64,000 bases of DNA from Casp-actino8 sp001510335. Lineage in GTDB: Bacteria; Actinomycetota; Acidimicrobiia; Acidimicrobiales; Ilumatobacteraceae. Under the pieces are notes generated by a model. That model did not search any database and had not been told where the DNA came from. It saw nothing but the letters and a program-made list of their open reading frames with translations. The position numbers and the translations under genes are program-made. Numbering within the stretch: position 1 is the stretch's first letter; each line of letters starts with the position of its first letter. Where the stretch lies: positions 1 to 64,000 of the forward strand of contig JAQCEM010000002.1 of assembly GCA_027729635.1 (NCBI GenBank). Reading direction: 5' to 3'. Shown here one piece after another: positions 8,447-16,500 of the stretch.

Positions 8447-9501
8447 GGGTAAACCCCAATCGAAGTCAGTCCAGACGTTTCTGGAAGTCCAAGCGCAACG
8501 TTGGCAGCTTGCAATGCGCCGCCTGATGCGCCCTTACATAAGTTGTCCAATGCACTGATCACCATGACATGTCCAGTGCGTTCGTCGTATCGAGCTGTGA
8601 TGTGAACAGCATTTGAACCAAGTGTTGCTTTTGTAGATGGCGACTCCGAACGAACGACTACGAAAGGTTCATTGGCGTAAAACTTCTTGAGTGCATCGAG
8701 CAATGAATCGGTGGTTAATGACGATCCGTTAACAGGTCGTGCGTAACACGTCGCCAAAATTCCGCGATTCATCGGAACTAAGTGCGGCGTGAACAACAAC
8801 TCAGCGCCGATTTGCTCTTGCATTTCGGGCGTGTGCCGATGATCAAGAAGTCCGTAGGCGTTCATATCTTCATTCACTGTGGTGAAATTGTTGTTTTGCT
8901 TAGGAACTCGACCAGCACCAGATACTCCGCTGGCAGCGTCAACGATGATTCCCGAATTATGAATGAGACCCAATCGCACGAGTGGAGCGAGAGCCATCGT
9001 TGCCGCAGTGACGTAGCAGCCTGGCGTTGCGACTAGTTGCGCACCAACCAAAGAGTCACGATGTAACTCGGGCAATCCATAAACGGCTTGCTTCAACAAC
9101 TCAGGCTGATCGTGGGTAAAGCCGTACCACTGTGGATACACCGAGGCGTCTTTCAATCGGTAGGCGGCTGACAGGTCGACGACACATCCCACTTTGCCCA
9201 CAAGAGTAGGAGCCAAAGCCAAACTCGCTTCGTGCGGGAGACCCAAGAATGCAACATCGACGCCATCGATCTGCTGGGCCAAGGTCTCGGGGTTTGAGTT
9301 GCCGAAAACCAAATCGGGGTAATGCGCTGCCAGGTTGGGATACAGCGAGGTAACGGCCGTACCCGCTTGGCTATCGCCGGTCGCCGCCACGAGATCGAGA
9401 CCCGAATGTCCAGCGATCAAACGCATGAGTTCAACCCCGGTGTAGCCCGAGGCCCCAATAATGGCGGCTTTCTTGCGGTTGGTTACTTGGCTCGTCTTCA
9501 C
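8443..9501 (-). CDS. argC: N-acetyl-gamma-glutamyl-phosphate reductase
   Basis: NADPH-dependent reduction of acetylglutamyl phosphate to the semialdehyde. The 352-residue type 1 enzyme has the Rossmann glycine motif GASGYTGVEL (16-25) and the active-site Cys in ATPGCYVTAA. It is the first gene of the operon. The start codon is GTG at 9501, and no Shine-Dalgarno sequence precedes it; a -10 box (TATGAT) ends only eight bases upstream. The mRNA is therefore probably leaderless. Confidence 0.95.
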   Translation of the reverse strand: MKTSQVTNRKKAAIIGASGYTGVELMRLIAGHSGLDLVAATGDSQAGTAVTSLYPNLAAHYPDLVFGNSNPETLAQQIDGVDVAFLGLPHEASLALAPTLVGKVGCVVDLSAAYRLKDASVYPQWYGFTHDQPELLKQAVYGLPELHRDSLVGAQLVATPGCYVTAATMALAPLVRLGLIHNSGIIVDAASGVSGAGRVPKQNNNFTTVNEDMNAYGLLDHRHTPEMQEQIGAELLFTPHLVPMNRGILATCYARPVNGSSLTTDSLLDALKKFYANEPFVVVRSESPSTKATLGSNAVHITARYDERTGHVMVISALDNLCKGASGGALQAANVALGLPETSGLTSIGVYP

Positions 9502-9509
9502 AGCGCAAG

Positions 9510-9538
9510 ATCATACGGACTTATGCATAGAAATACAA
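9510..9538 (-). promoter_or_regulatory. arg operon promoter, probably leaderless
   Basis: Minus strand TTGTAT (9533-9538), a 17-base spacer, then TATGAT (9510-9515). Transcription would begin about 6-8 bases further on, at or next to the argC GTG at 9501, which lacks a ribosome binding site. Strong -10 and exact spacing make this the best promoter in the window. Confidence 0.75.
9522..9529 (-). promoter_or_regulatory. putative ArgR operator (palindrome TATGCATA)
   Basis: A perfect TATGCATA palindrome sits inside the spacer of the argC promoter. Actinobacterial ARG boxes are built from TGCATA-like half sites, so a repressor here would block RNA polymerase. Only one clear palindrome is visible; flanking bases are A/T-rich as expected. 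Confidence 0.55.
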
Positions 9539-9596
9539 CGATACTTTCATGACCCCAGGACGCCCGCCCGCCGAGTCGGCGTGAGAACATGGGTTC

Positions 9597-10169
9597 ATGG
9601 CAAAGTCTCGTGGGTTCGCACTCCCCTCGACCAAGGGGCGCATTTTGGTGGCCGCACCCCCATTGACCGACCCCAATTTTGACCGCACCGTCATTTACAT
9701 GCTTGAACACAGCGAAGGGGGCGCACTCGGACTGGTGCTGAATCGGCCAAGTGATGATCTAGATATCGAGTTCGATCTGTGGGATTCGCTTGTCGCCCCG
9801 CCCAACGAACTGTTTTGTGGTGGTCCAGTTGACCCCAAGGCTTTAATCGGTCTCGGCGTCGTCCCGGGCGAGACCCCTGATGGTCAAACCTTTGTGTCGA
9901 TTGACTGTGTATCGCCAGTTGACCTTGACGGAGACCCGACGACTATCAACCCGCGCCCAACGATGGTGCGAATTTTTCATGGTTATGCAGGTTGGGGTCC
10001 ACAACAACTTGACGCCGAACTTGAAGGCGGCGCGTGGGTTGTTTTGAACGCGCTTGTAACTGATGTGTTCACTGATCAACCTGAAGAACTCTGGCAAGCG
10101 GTATTACGACGTCAAAAGGGCGAAGTCAGTTGGCTCGCCGACTGCCCCGCCGACCCGAACCAGAATTAA
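9597..10169 (+). CDS. YqgE/AlgH family protein (UPF0301)
   Basis: A 190-residue member of the conserved YqgE/AlgH family, whose biochemical role is not established. The family hallmark near residues 15-50 is clear: GRILVAAPPLTDPNFDRTV followed by LEHSEGGALGLVLNRP. A second conserved piece, FHGYAGWGPQQLDAEL, lies in the C-terminal half. Length is typical. It diverges from argC with a 95-base gap and ends ten bases from the convergent pheT stop. No strong ribosome binding site precedes the ATG. Confidence 0.9.
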   Translation: MAKSRGFALPSTKGRILVAAPPLTDPNFDRTVIYMLEHSEGGALGLVLNRPSDDLDIEFDLWDSLVAPPNELFCGGPVDPKALIGLGVVPGETPDGQTFVSIDCVSPVDLDGDPTTINPRPTMVRIFHGYAGWGPQQLDAELEGGAWVVLNALVTDVFTDQPEELWQAVLRRQKGEVSWLADCPADPNQN

Positions 10170-10179
10170 GCAAATTTCT

Positions 10180-12525
10180 CTAGCGAAGTTGGGCGCCGAG
10201 TTTGTTGGCACCAGCGATGCACTTATCTCGAACTGCCGCAACATCAGCATCAGTCAACGTGCGATCGTGGGCTTGCAAACGCAAACGGAAAGCCAAGCTG
10301 CGTGAATCGCCAGCATCCTTTGAGCGATACACATCAAACAAAGCCAGATCTACAAGCAATGCACCAGCACTTTGGCGCAACGACTTTTCAATCTTCTCTG
10401 CCGTCACCGACGTTGGCACCGTAAAAGCCAAGTCAATATCGCTTGATGGATAACGACTTGTGGCTTTCCACTGTGAAACTTTGGGCTCAACTTCAAGCAA
10501 ACGCGACAGATTCAGTTCAAGTACCGCAACGCGCTGCGTGATGCCATACGCGTCGAGAACATCGGGATGGATTTCGCCCACGAAACCAACCGCATCTTTA
10601 CCAACAGACAAAGTGGCCGACCGTGTGGGGTGCAATCCTGCGGGCACATTTGATTGATCAAGCCGCGCTCCCCAACCCATTGAGCCAGCGAGTTCTCGCC
10701 ACACCGAAACGGCCTGAGGCGCTTCGGCACCTGCAATCACCACACCAAGTGATTCGTATTCGGCAGGCAAGACATCGGTGCTGGTCGGATACACATGGCC
10801 GACTTCAAAAAAGCTCACACCTGAACGACGATGTGATTCATTAAATGCGATGGCTTTTAACAGACCAGGTCGCAACGATGTACGCAGAACATCATCGCCC
10901 ACAACAAGTGGATTCATTAAGCGGACTGCTTCACCGGGCAGTCCAGAATTTTGTAGATCGCCATCAGTCAAGAACGGATGCGGCATGGCTTCATTGAAAC
11001 CAAGGCCCAACAAAATTTCGCGTACTCGTCGGCGACGTTGTTGAACAACGCTCAATCCACCGGGCTGAGTTGACTTCGGAACTGTCTTGCCAAGTTTGTC
11101 GTAACCAAAGTGGCGAGCGACCTCTTCGACAATGTCGATTTCAAGCGTGCAGTCAGGTCGCCATGACGGCACGGTCACTGCCAGTGATTCGCCTGATGTC
11201 GCACAACCAAAACCGATGGGCTCGATGAGCGAACGGATTTGCTCTGCTGTGAACGACGCACCAAGCAACGCACTTACGCTGGTTGGTCGAACCGCAATGA
11301 CAGTCGGCGTGGGAATGGAAGAACTGCGAGCATCAACCATTCCCTCGTGGACCACGAGGTCTGGACAGGTGAGGCACAATAGCTCAACAAAACGGGCAAT
11401 CGATTGATCAATACCGAACGGGTCCATGCCACGTTCGTTACGCGCCGATGCTTCTGTGTGCAAGTTCAGTCGGGCGACCGACTGCATGATTCCGACCGGT
11501 TCAAACCAAGCGGTCTCGAGAGCGATCGTGTTAGTTGAATCGCTGATCTCGGTATTTTGTCCACCCATGATGCCGGCGATACCAATAGGGCGATCGTTTG
11601 CATCGCAGATCAACAAGTCATCAGTCGTTAGTGCTCGTTCAACCCCGTCAAGGGTGATCATCGTTTCACCGTCAGCCGCTAAACGAATTTTGAATCCGCC
11701 ACCGCCCAAAGTTGCGAAGTCGTACGCATGATTTGGTTGATTCGTTTCGAGCATGACGTAGTTCGACACATCAACAACATTGTTGATTGAGCGCATACCT
11801 GAAGCAGCGAGGCGACTCACCATCCAATCGGGTGATGGCGCAATACGAATTCCGCTGATGATGATCGTGGTAAAGCGTGCGCAACGATCTCCGGCAACAA
11901 TGTCGACTGACGCAGACTTTGATGGACCAGAGACCACCAGAGTTGGATTGTTGAGCGTGAAGGGAACGTTGAAGCGAGCTGCTAAGTCGCGAGCAACACC
12001 AACTTGACCATAGGCATCGGGTCGATTGCGCAAGACATCGATGTCATAGACAATCTCTTCGGCCAAGCCAAGCGCTTGACCATAAGGAACACCAATCGGT
12101 GTTGACGGGTCCATGATGAAAATGCCGCCGTGATCGTCGCCAAGCCCAAGTTCGCGAGCCGAGCAACACATACCTTCACTCGGGATACCGACAATTGGCT
12201 TAGTTTCAATGAGTCGACCATCAGGCATTACAGTTCCGGGAGTTGCCCACGGAATGATGTCGCCTGGCTGCATATTGAATGCTCCGCACCACACATGGTG
12301 TTCGGTGCCGTCACCGTTATCAAGAAAAACACGATGCACTTTGGCAGCGTCGGGATGCCGTTCAGTCTTAATCACGCGAGCAGTGATGACACCCGCAACC
12401 GTTGCGCCAACTTTGTCAACACTTTCAACAGCCAGACCAATGTCGGACAACGTAAATGAAATTGCCTCGACGTCATCTGGCAATGCAGCTAAATCTCGGA
12501 TCCAAGAATGAACAACTTTCATCAT
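10180..12525 (-). CDS. pheT: phenylalanyl-tRNA synthetase beta subunit
   Basis: Beta subunit of the alpha2beta2 class II enzyme that charges tRNA-Phe. The 781-residue product has an N-terminal tRNA-binding OB domain (about 40-150, with VWCGAFNMQPGD), the B3/B4 editing domain (about 200-370), the B5 domain (about 400-470) and a C-terminal ferredoxin-like anticodon-binding domain ending near 781 (from SRYPSSDIDLAFTV onward). All expected modules are present. It follows pheS by six bases as the last gene of the infC operon. Confidence 0.97.
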   Translation of the reverse strand: MMKVVHSWIRDLAALPDDVEAISFTLSDIGLAVESVDKVGATVAGVITARVIKTERHPDAAKVHRVFLDNGDGTEHHVWCGAFNMQPGDIIPWATPGTVMPDGRLIETKPIVGIPSEGMCCSARELGLGDDHGGIFIMDPSTPIGVPYGQALGLAEEIVYDIDVLRNRPDAYGQVGVARDLAARFNVPFTLNNPTLVVSGPSKSASVDIVAGDRCARFTTIIISGIRIAPSPDWMVSRLAASGMRSINNVVDVSNYVMLETNQPNHAYDFATLGGGGFKIRLAADGETMITLDGVERALTTDDLLICDANDRPIGIAGIMGGQNTEISDSTNTIALETAWFEPVGIMQSVARLNLHTEASARNERGMDPFGIDQSIARFVELLCLTCPDLVVHEGMVDARSSSIPTPTVIAVRPTSVSALLGASFTAEQIRSLIEPIGFGCATSGESLAVTVPSWRPDCTLEIDIVEEVARHFGYDKLGKTVPKSTQPGGLSVVQQRRRRVREILLGLGFNEAMPHPFLTDGDLQNSGLPGEAVRLMNPLVVGDDVLRTSLRPGLLKAIAFNESHRRSGVSFFEVGHVYPTSTDVLPAEYESLGVVIAGAEAPQAVSVWRELAGSMGWGARLDQSNVPAGLHPTRSATLSVGKDAVGFVGEIHPDVLDAYGITQRVAVLELNLSRLLEVEPKVSQWKATSRYPSSDIDLAFTVPTSVTAEKIEKSLRQSAGALLVDLALFDVYRSKDAGDSRSLAFRLRLQAHDRTLTDADVAAVRDKCIAGANKLGAQLR

Positions 12526-12531
12526 GCGTCC

Positions 12532-13533
12532 TTAAAACTGCTCAATGAATCGAATGTCATTGGTATACATCTCACGAACGTCCCCGACTCCGTGACGTTC
12601 TTTGGCCATTCGGTCGATGCCGAATCCAAAAGCGAACCCACTCCACTCTTCGGGATCGAGACCGCCAGCGCGCAACACATTTGGATGAACCATTCCGCAA
12701 CCACCAAGTTCAAGCCAATCACCCTTAGGAGTACGGATATCAAATTCAGCTGATGGCTCAGTGAATGGGAAATAACTTGGACGCAAGCGACTCGTGAATC
12801 CAGGCCCGAAGAATGCCTGGGTAAACGCTTCAATGGTTCCGGCTAGATCGGTCAAAGTAATTCCACGATCAATCACGAGACCTTCAATTTGGTGGAACAC
12901 CGCGAGGTGCGTTGCGTCAGTTGTTTCGTTGCGGAAAACGCGACCTGGCATGATCATGTAAATCGGCGGTGCAACATTTTGCATCACGCGAATCTGTACT
13001 GGTGATGTATGCGTGCGCAACACCGTGCTACCGGGCTGACCGTGATCAACGTAAAACGTGTCGTGCATACTGCGCGCCGGATGTGACGGCGGCATATTGA
13101 GTGCCTCAAAGTTGTACCAATCGGTCTCAACTTCAGGACCTTCGGCTACTTGAAAGCCCAATCCAACAAAGACGTCTTCCAGGCGTTGCCATGCTTGAGT
13201 GACGATGTGAGCCTTGCCACGGCCGGGTGCATTGAAGTGTTCAGTGAGGTCAAGAGCTTCAGCAGCAAGTTGAACCTCACGTTCGGCACGACTCAAAAGC
13301 ACGCGACGGGCATTGAGAACTTTTTCGACAGCCAACATCGCTTCATTGAGGGCTTGTCCGGCCGCCTTCTTTTCGTCAACCGTTATCAGTTTGCCCAGTC
13401 CGGTCTTCAACAACGCCAACGGGCTTTTCTTGCCCAGCAAATCGGTGTCGAGAATGCGAATCTCATCAAGCGTGGACGCTGCAGCAATACTTTGCTCGGC
13501 AGCGGTACGGGCGGAGGTGATTTCAGAAATCAT
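12532..13533 (-). CDS. pheS: phenylalanyl-tRNA synthetase alpha subunit
   Basis: Catalytic alpha subunit of PheRS. The 333-residue product starts with an N-terminal coiled coil (about 1-90). Class II motif 2 appears in PGRVFRNETTDATH and the phenylalanine pocket and motif 3 in GGCGMVHPNVL and FGFGIDRMA near the C terminus. The ATG overlaps the stop of the upstream RNA methyltransferase gene by four bases. Together with pheT it is coupled to translation genes as in many bacteria. Confidence 0.97.
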   Translation of the reverse strand: MISEITSARTAAEQSIAAASTLDEIRILDTDLLGKKSPLALLKTGLGKLITVDEKKAAGQALNEAMLAVEKVLNARRVLLSRAEREVQLAAEALDLTEHFNAPGRGKAHIVTQAWQRLEDVFVGLGFQVAEGPEVETDWYNFEALNMPPSHPARSMHDTFYVDHGQPGSTVLRTHTSPVQIRVMQNVAPPIYMIMPGRVFRNETTDATHLAVFHQIEGLVIDRGITLTDLAGTIEAFTQAFFGPGFTSRLRPSYFPFTEPSAEFDIRTPKGDWLELGGCGMVHPNVLRAGGLDPEEWSGFAFGFGIDRMAKERHGVGDVREMYTNDIRFIEQF

Positions 13534-14375
13534 GACGAGACCACGGTACTTGAACCCGCACGTCGTTGACGAGCAACTTCAAAACACAGCACAGTTGCCG
13601 CCATCGCAACATTCAAACTTTCGGCTTGACCGACGTGAGGGATAGTGACCCATTCATCAACGGCTGAATTGTCGCTGAGACCGTGTGCTTCGTTGCCGAG
13701 AACTAATGCGATACGGCGCGTGCAGTCAATGGTCGTGTAATCAACCGGGGCGAACTCGCGGTTGGTATGCGACGAGGTCCCGAGCCGAATCAGACCGGTG
13801 CGACCAACCGCGTCAAGCGGGATCTTTTCAATGATGGGTAGGCGAAAAATACTGCCAGCCGACGACCGCACAACCTTGGGGTTGGTGGGGTCAACCGATC
13901 CGGGAGTCAAAACCAACGCGTCGGCACCGGCAGCCTCAGCCGAGCGCAACATTGTGCCTAGGTTTCCGGGATCAGAGATGCCATCGGCAATGACCACAAA
14001 AGTGGCCGTGTTCAAAACATCAGCCGAGGCGAATCGTCGAGCCACGACTGCGATAATTGGTTGCGGAGTTTCGGTGGTCGCCACTTTCTCCATGACACCT
14101 GGAGCCAAGTAGTGCACCGCCCCTGCACCGTCGATCGGGTCGGCTCCAGGAGCAAGGTACTGGCCTTCAACTTCCCAGCCCGCCGCAACCGCTTCGGCGA
14201 CCAAAACTGCACCTTCAACGATGAATGCACCTTCGTCATCACGCGAACTGCGGCGCCCCGCAAGGCGCCGCAGTCGTTGAATACTTGAATTGCTGAGAAC
14301 CAGTTCGTGGTTCAGAAAGCCTCGCTCAGGCGAGAGCAGCCTTGGCGGCTTCGCACAAACGACCGAATGACGCAA
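13530..14375 (-). CDS. TrmH/SpoU family RNA 2'-O-methyltransferase
   Basis: A SPOUT-fold RNA ribose methyltransferase, probably acting on rRNA or tRNA with SAM as donor. Motif 1 is near ISDPGNLGTMLRSAEA, motif 2 near LVLGNEAHGLS and motif 3 near IPHVGQAESLNVAMA: the full SpoU set. The conserved substrate-binding N-terminal domain begins around LSNSSIQRLRRL. No ATG or GTG fits that position. The only ordinary upstream start is a TTG at 14375, 50 bases inside rplT, giving 281 residues; the true start may be this TTG or a nearer CTG. The methylated nucleotide is unknown. Confidence 0.88.
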   Translation of the reverse strand: MRHSVVCAKPPRLLSPERGFLNHELVLSNSSIQRLRRLAGRRSSRDDEGAFIVEGAVLVAEAVAAGWEVEGQYLAPGADPIDGAGAVHYLAPGVMEKVATTETPQPIIAVVARRFASADVLNTATFVVIADGISDPGNLGTMLRSAEAAGADALVLTPGSVDPTNPKVVRSSAGSIFRLPIIEKIPLDAVGRTGLIRLGTSSHTNREFAPVDYTTIDCTRRIALVLGNEAHGLSDNSAVDEWVTIPHVGQAESLNVAMAATVLCFEVARQRRAGSSTVVSS

Positions 14376-14682
14376 GGTCAGTCACGGCCAAATCGGCGAG
14401 GATCTTACGGTCAACTTCGATACCAGCCTTGTTCAAGCCGTCAATGAAACGGCTGTAGCTGATCTCATGCAAACGACATGCGGCGTTGATGCGCTGAATC
14501 CAGAGGCGACGAAATTCGCCCTTCTTTGCACGACGGTCGCGGAATGCATACTGACCCGAACGCATGACCTGCTCATTTGCAGCGCGGACTGACCTGCTCT
14601 TATTACCGTAATAGCCCTTGGCACGTTCCAATGTCTGTTTACGACGCTTCTTAGAACCGACTGCACGCTTCACTCTGGCCAT
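14326..14682 (-). CDS. rplT: 50S ribosomal protein L20
   Basis: Binds 23S rRNA early in 50S assembly. The 118-residue protein is full length, with the basic N-terminal extension (MARVKRAVGSKKRRK) and the conserved RRLWIQRINAA segment. It follows rpmI by 54 bases. In several bacteria L20 represses its own operon by binding a leader or intergenic RNA; whether the structured infC leader or the short intergenic region plays that part here is open. Confidence 0.98.
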   Translation of the reverse strand: MARVKRAVGSKKRRKQTLERAKGYYGNKSRSVRAANEQVMRSGQYAFRDRRAKKGEFRRLWIQRINAACRLHEISYSRFIDGLNKAGIEVDRKILADLAVTDLASFGRLCEAAKAALA

Positions 14683-14736
14683 CGGACTCCTCCTTCTTTC
14701 GTTCTTTAACTAGTTACGTAAATGGGTGGGTAAAAC

Positions 14737-14934
14737 TCAGCGCTCGCCGAGTAGACGCTTGATCTTCTTGATGTCACCGGAGTGCACATCGACCATGCCG
14801 TCGAGGCGGCGGGTACGAGTGGACGGCTTCTTTTCGAACAAGTGCTGGCGGTTCTGCTGGAGGCGACGGATTTTGCCCGTGCCGGTCTTACTGAAACGCT
14901 TTGCTGCTGTTTTGCTGGTCTTCATCTTGGGCAT
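14737..14934 (-). CDS. rpmI: 50S ribosomal protein L35
   Basis: A 65-residue ribosomal protein with the family opening MPKMKTSKTAAKRF and the conserved Arg/Lys-rich body. It lies 38 bases after infC and 54 before rplT, the classical infC-rpmI-rplT arrangement. Confidence 0.98.
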   Translation of the reverse strand: MPKMKTSKTAAKRFSKTGTGKIRRLQQNRQHLFEKKPSTRTRRLDGMVDVHSGDIKKIKRLLGER

Positions 14935-14972
14935 TGCTATGTCCTTTGTTCAAGGTTTTTAGATCGAGTGAT

Positions 14973-15632
14973 TTATTCTTCAGAATTTTCAGGTGTATCT
15001 GTCGCCGGAGCGGTCGTTTCAATCACAGGAGTTTCGACGGAAGTTTCGGTAGGAAGAACTTCGGCTTCAGTTGCTGGACTTTCGGCAACAACTGGCTTTT
15101 CTTTCTTCACCGGCTTCTTATCGGGAACAAGCACCATGGTCATACTGCGTCCTTCAAGTCGAGCTTGTGTTTCCACTTTGCCCACACTCAAAATCTGCTC
15201 AATGACATCGTCAAGAATTTTGCTTCCTAACTCTGGGTGAGCCATCTCGCGACCTCGGAATTGCAGGCTGACTTTGACCTTGTGGCCTTCAGCTAGAAAT
15301 CCTTGGACGTGACGCACCTTGGTATCAAAGTCGCCCTTTCCGATCTTTGGTCGGAACTTAACTTCTTTGACCGAAACATGAGCCGTCTTCTTGCGTGCTT
15401 CGCGCGCTCGTTGAGACTCTTCGTAACGGAACTTGCCGTAGTCCATGATGCGGCATACCGGCGGAGTGGCCAAGGGTGCGACTTCGACAAGGTCGAGGTC
15501 GATCTCACGAGCTAGGGCCAAGGCGTCTGGGACGGTCTTGATTCCTAGTTGGGCTCCATCGGGTCCGATCACCCTCACTTCACGGGCGCGAATGCGATCG
15601 TTGTAGCGAGGTTCGTTGACTGGCGGTGCTAT
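14973..15632 (-). CDS. infC: translation initiation factor IF-3, AUA start
   Basis: IF-3 binds the 30S subunit and checks start codons. The first GTG in frame (15578) would remove a nearly universal N-terminal stretch; the bases upstream encode VNEPRYNDRIRAREV, the family hallmark. Between that and an in-frame TGA three codons further upstream, the only near-start codon is ATA at 15630-15632, preceded by AGAAGTGA. The protein is then 219 residues: N domain to about 85, C domain to about 172 and an extra acidic Thr/Glu/Pro-rich tail of about 45. infC genes often use rare start codons so that IF-3 represses its own synthesis. Confidence 0.93.
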   Translation of the reverse strand: MAPPVNEPRYNDRIRAREVRVIGPDGAQLGIKTVPDALALAREIDLDLVEVAPLATPPVCRIMDYGKFRYEESQRAREARKKTAHVSVKEVKFRPKIGKGDFDTKVRHVQGFLAEGHKVKVSLQFRGREMAHPELGSKILDDVIEQILSVGKVETQARLEGRSMTMVLVPDKKPVKKEKPVVAESPATEAEVLPTETSVETPVIETTAPATDTPENSEE

Positions 15633-15690
15633 GGCTGTTCACTTCTGTGCAAAGGGCTGACCTCCCGTTGGATGGATACATGGCGACGCG

Positions 15691-15753
15691 AAGTCGACAC
15701 GGGTCAGCCACCAAAGTGGCCTTCTCGCAATGACCTGAGCGCACTGTCGACTT
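15691..15753 (-). promoter_or_regulatory. structured leader upstream of infC
   Basis: Three stems nest in 63 bases: AAGTCGACA (15691-15699) with TGTCGACTT (15745-15753), GGTCA (15702-15706) with TGACC (15731-15735), and GCCAC (15707-15711) with GTGGC (15716-15720) around a four-base loop. The element lies about 60 bases upstream of the infC AUA codon, where ribosomal protein or IF-3 operon leaders occur. It matches no leader family that I can name, and no U-run follows. Confidence 0.5.
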
Positions 15754-15782
15754 GCGGTTTCCCGTTTGTCAGTTGTGGTCAG

Positions 15783-15801
15783 GTGGGGGCAACAACCCCA
15801 C
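15783..15801 (-). other. stem-loop upstream of infC leader
   Basis: GTGGGG (15783-15788) and CCCCAC (15796-15801) form a six-pair GC-rich stem with a seven-base loop. It could be the 5' element of the infC leader. No U-run follows on the minus strand. Confidence 0.4.
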
Positions 15802-15904
15802 TTCGCCTCAGTTGTGAACGGTAGCGTAGCCGCACGGAGCACAAAAACGGCCATTCCCGACGAAATCGAACCATTCATCTAGCCCGAAAGACTTTCTGAC
15901 CGCC

Positions 15905-16207
15905 ATGAGTAACGAAACCGATCCTGAACTCGCCGAATCCCTTGAGGCTATGGCCGAAGCCCGTCAACGTTTGGCCGAGGTGCCCGCCGAGGTCGTCGTC
16001 ACCAATCACGCCATGGGCCTCTACGAGCTGGGTGCGATTCATCTGACAGCCAGTCCCCCAGATTTAGTCGAAGCCGCTCTAGCCATTGATGCCCTGGCCT
16101 GCCTCGTTGAAGGTCTCGACACCCGACTCGGCGAGAACTTTGAAGTTCTTAAAGATGCCCTGGCCAATATTCGGATGGCCTTTGTTCAGGTCAAGAACAC
16201 GCTCTAG
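15905..16207 (+). CDS. DUF1844 family protein
   Basis: A 100-residue, largely helical acidic protein with the DUF1844 pattern: NHAMGLYELGAIHL near 36-49, then AALAIDALACLVEGLDTRLG near 56-76 and a terminal IRMAFVQV. The family occurs next to infC in actinobacteria and has no known function. It is divergent from infC. Its stop TAG shares the palindrome CTAG with the stop of the convergent alkyltransferase-like gene. Confidence 0.8.
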   Translation: MSNETDPELAESLEAMAEARQRLAEVPAEVVVTNHAMGLYELGAIHLTASPPDLVEAALAIDALACLVEGLDTRLGENFEVLKDALANIRMAFVQVKNTL

Positions 16208-16500
16208 TCGGTGAGGCGCGCTCGTCCGTTGATGAGTTCAATTCCCTCAGACTTCAACAATGTCGCCTGCTCGTTCTCTTGACCAGGTACTAGCCGACCT
16301 TGGACATTGACAACTCGCCACCATGGCAGATCAAGCGAGTCTGAATACAACGACAAGATTCGCCCGACTAGTCGTGATTGCTTGGGGTATCCCGCGGCAG
16401 TCGCGACTCCCCCGTATGTCACTACCGAACCCTCGGGAAGCGATAACAATACGCCGACGATGTCGCGCGTGCGTTGATCGTCAAGCAGGTTGAATTGCAC
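16204..16500 (-). CDS. alkyltransferase-like protein (ATL)
   Basis: A 98-residue protein built on the DNA-binding C-terminal domain of O6-alkylguanine-DNA alkyltransferase. In active enzymes the acceptor cysteine lies in PCHRV; here the motif reads PWWRVVN, so the Cys is replaced by Trp. The helix-turn-helix piece (VTYGGVATAAGYPKQSR, with the conserved Tyr and Arg) is intact. Such ATL proteins bind O6-alkylguanine without repairing it and hand the lesion to nucleotide excision repair. The GTG start at 16500 lies 20 bases inside the upstream cold-shock-like gene. Confidence 0.9.
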   Translation of the reverse strand: MQFNLLDDQRTRDIVGVLLSLPEGSVVTYGGVATAAGYPKQSRLVGRILSLYSDSLDLPWWRVVNVQGRLVPGQENEQATLLKSEGIELINGRARLTD

